Part shown: positions 10,041-10,159 of the stretch, one piece after another | Numbering within the stretch: position 1 is the first letter of the stretch | Layout: every line of letters begins with the position of its first letter | Assembly (NCBI GenBank): GCA_026770585.1 | Contig: MU646422.1 | Location: 431,122 to 441,280, forward strand | Direction of reading: 5' to 3' | From: Baffinella frigidus | Lineage: Eukaryota > Cryptophyceae > Cryptomonadales > Baffinellaceae | DNA: 10,159 bases | Position numbers and translations under genes: made by a program | Notes under the pieces: model-generated | The model's database searches: none | Seen by the model: the letters and a program-made list of their open reading frames with translations, nothing else | What the model was told of the DNA's origin: nothing

Positions 10041-10159
10041 TTAAGGGTTAAGGGTTCAGGGTTTAAGGTTTGGGGTTTAGGGGTTAGGGTTGAGGGTTGA
10101 GGTTTTAGGGTTTAGGGTTTGGGGTTTAGGGTTTGGGGTTGAGGGTTGAGGGTTTGGGG
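10041..10159 (+). repeat. Degenerate telomere-like tract reaching the window edge
   Basis: TTAAGGGTT, GGGTTTAGGG, GGGTTGAGGG and GGGTTTGGGG variants. C-rich on the minus strand and directly upstream of the acceptor of the GCxFxxxKC exon (CCCTTAACCAG). Confidence 0.9.

Noticed and set aside
10041-10159. A true chromosome end
   Set aside because: The repeats are degenerate and similar tracts occur at several internal positions with genes between. Interstitial.

Overview
The window looks like nuclear DNA of a eukaryotic microalga or related protist. It has degenerate TTTAGGG-type (plant/algal/alveolate) telomere-like tracts, many short non-autonomous inverted-repeat transposons, microsatellites, and genes cut into exons of about 60-80 nt. 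No bacterial signals, tRNA, rRNA or CRISPR array were seen. The lineage cannot be fixed from sequence alone. A chromerid, dinoflagellate or stramenopile alga would fit.

Main result: the minus strand carries the 3' part of a leishmanolysin-like (peptidase M8) metalloprotease gene, running from about 10036 down to 1861. Long-ORF tracking misses it because the exons are tiny. Reading 5' to 3' on the minus strand, eight exons encode M8 landmarks in the correct N-to-C order: GCxFxxxKC (9999-10036), LPxxYQYF (8695-8765), MMDYCP (7411-7479), GxxxGxxxSxCFxSSL (5131-5210), GCYRYSC (4046-4108), LRIHGPDGSWHGPC (3681-3748), GYTGKLICPPxxxxFC (2833-2911), then a transmembrane segment and a proline-rich tail (1861-2217). 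The seven exons from 8765 to 1861 join through six GT-AG introns, and every intron phase matches. The spliced length is 787 nt: the last base of a split codon plus 262 codons including the stop. The HEXXH catalytic part lies upstream of the window, and at least one exon between 9998 and 8766 is unresolved.

The introns (297-2200 bp) are filled with mobile and repeated DNA. This includes four hairpin transposons with TA target sites or similar, a MITE whose empty site is preserved in a neighbouring repeat copy, GAA-tailed repeats, two separate 28-bp tandem arrays, inverted 115-bp repeats, and fragments of the gene's own exons. Telomere-like C-rich tracts sit directly upstream of several 3' splice sites and may act as their polypyrimidine tracts.

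Left end (1-1550): pieces of other genes. A minus-strand C-terminal exon (181-337) carries an AFAMGxxxRLGxxSRV motif. Plus-strand coding-like pieces lie at 579-734, 865-1011 and 1017-1301. An unrecognised minus-strand open stretch lies at 1235-1549. The telomere-like tracts are interstitial and degenerate, so the window is not a true chromosome end.
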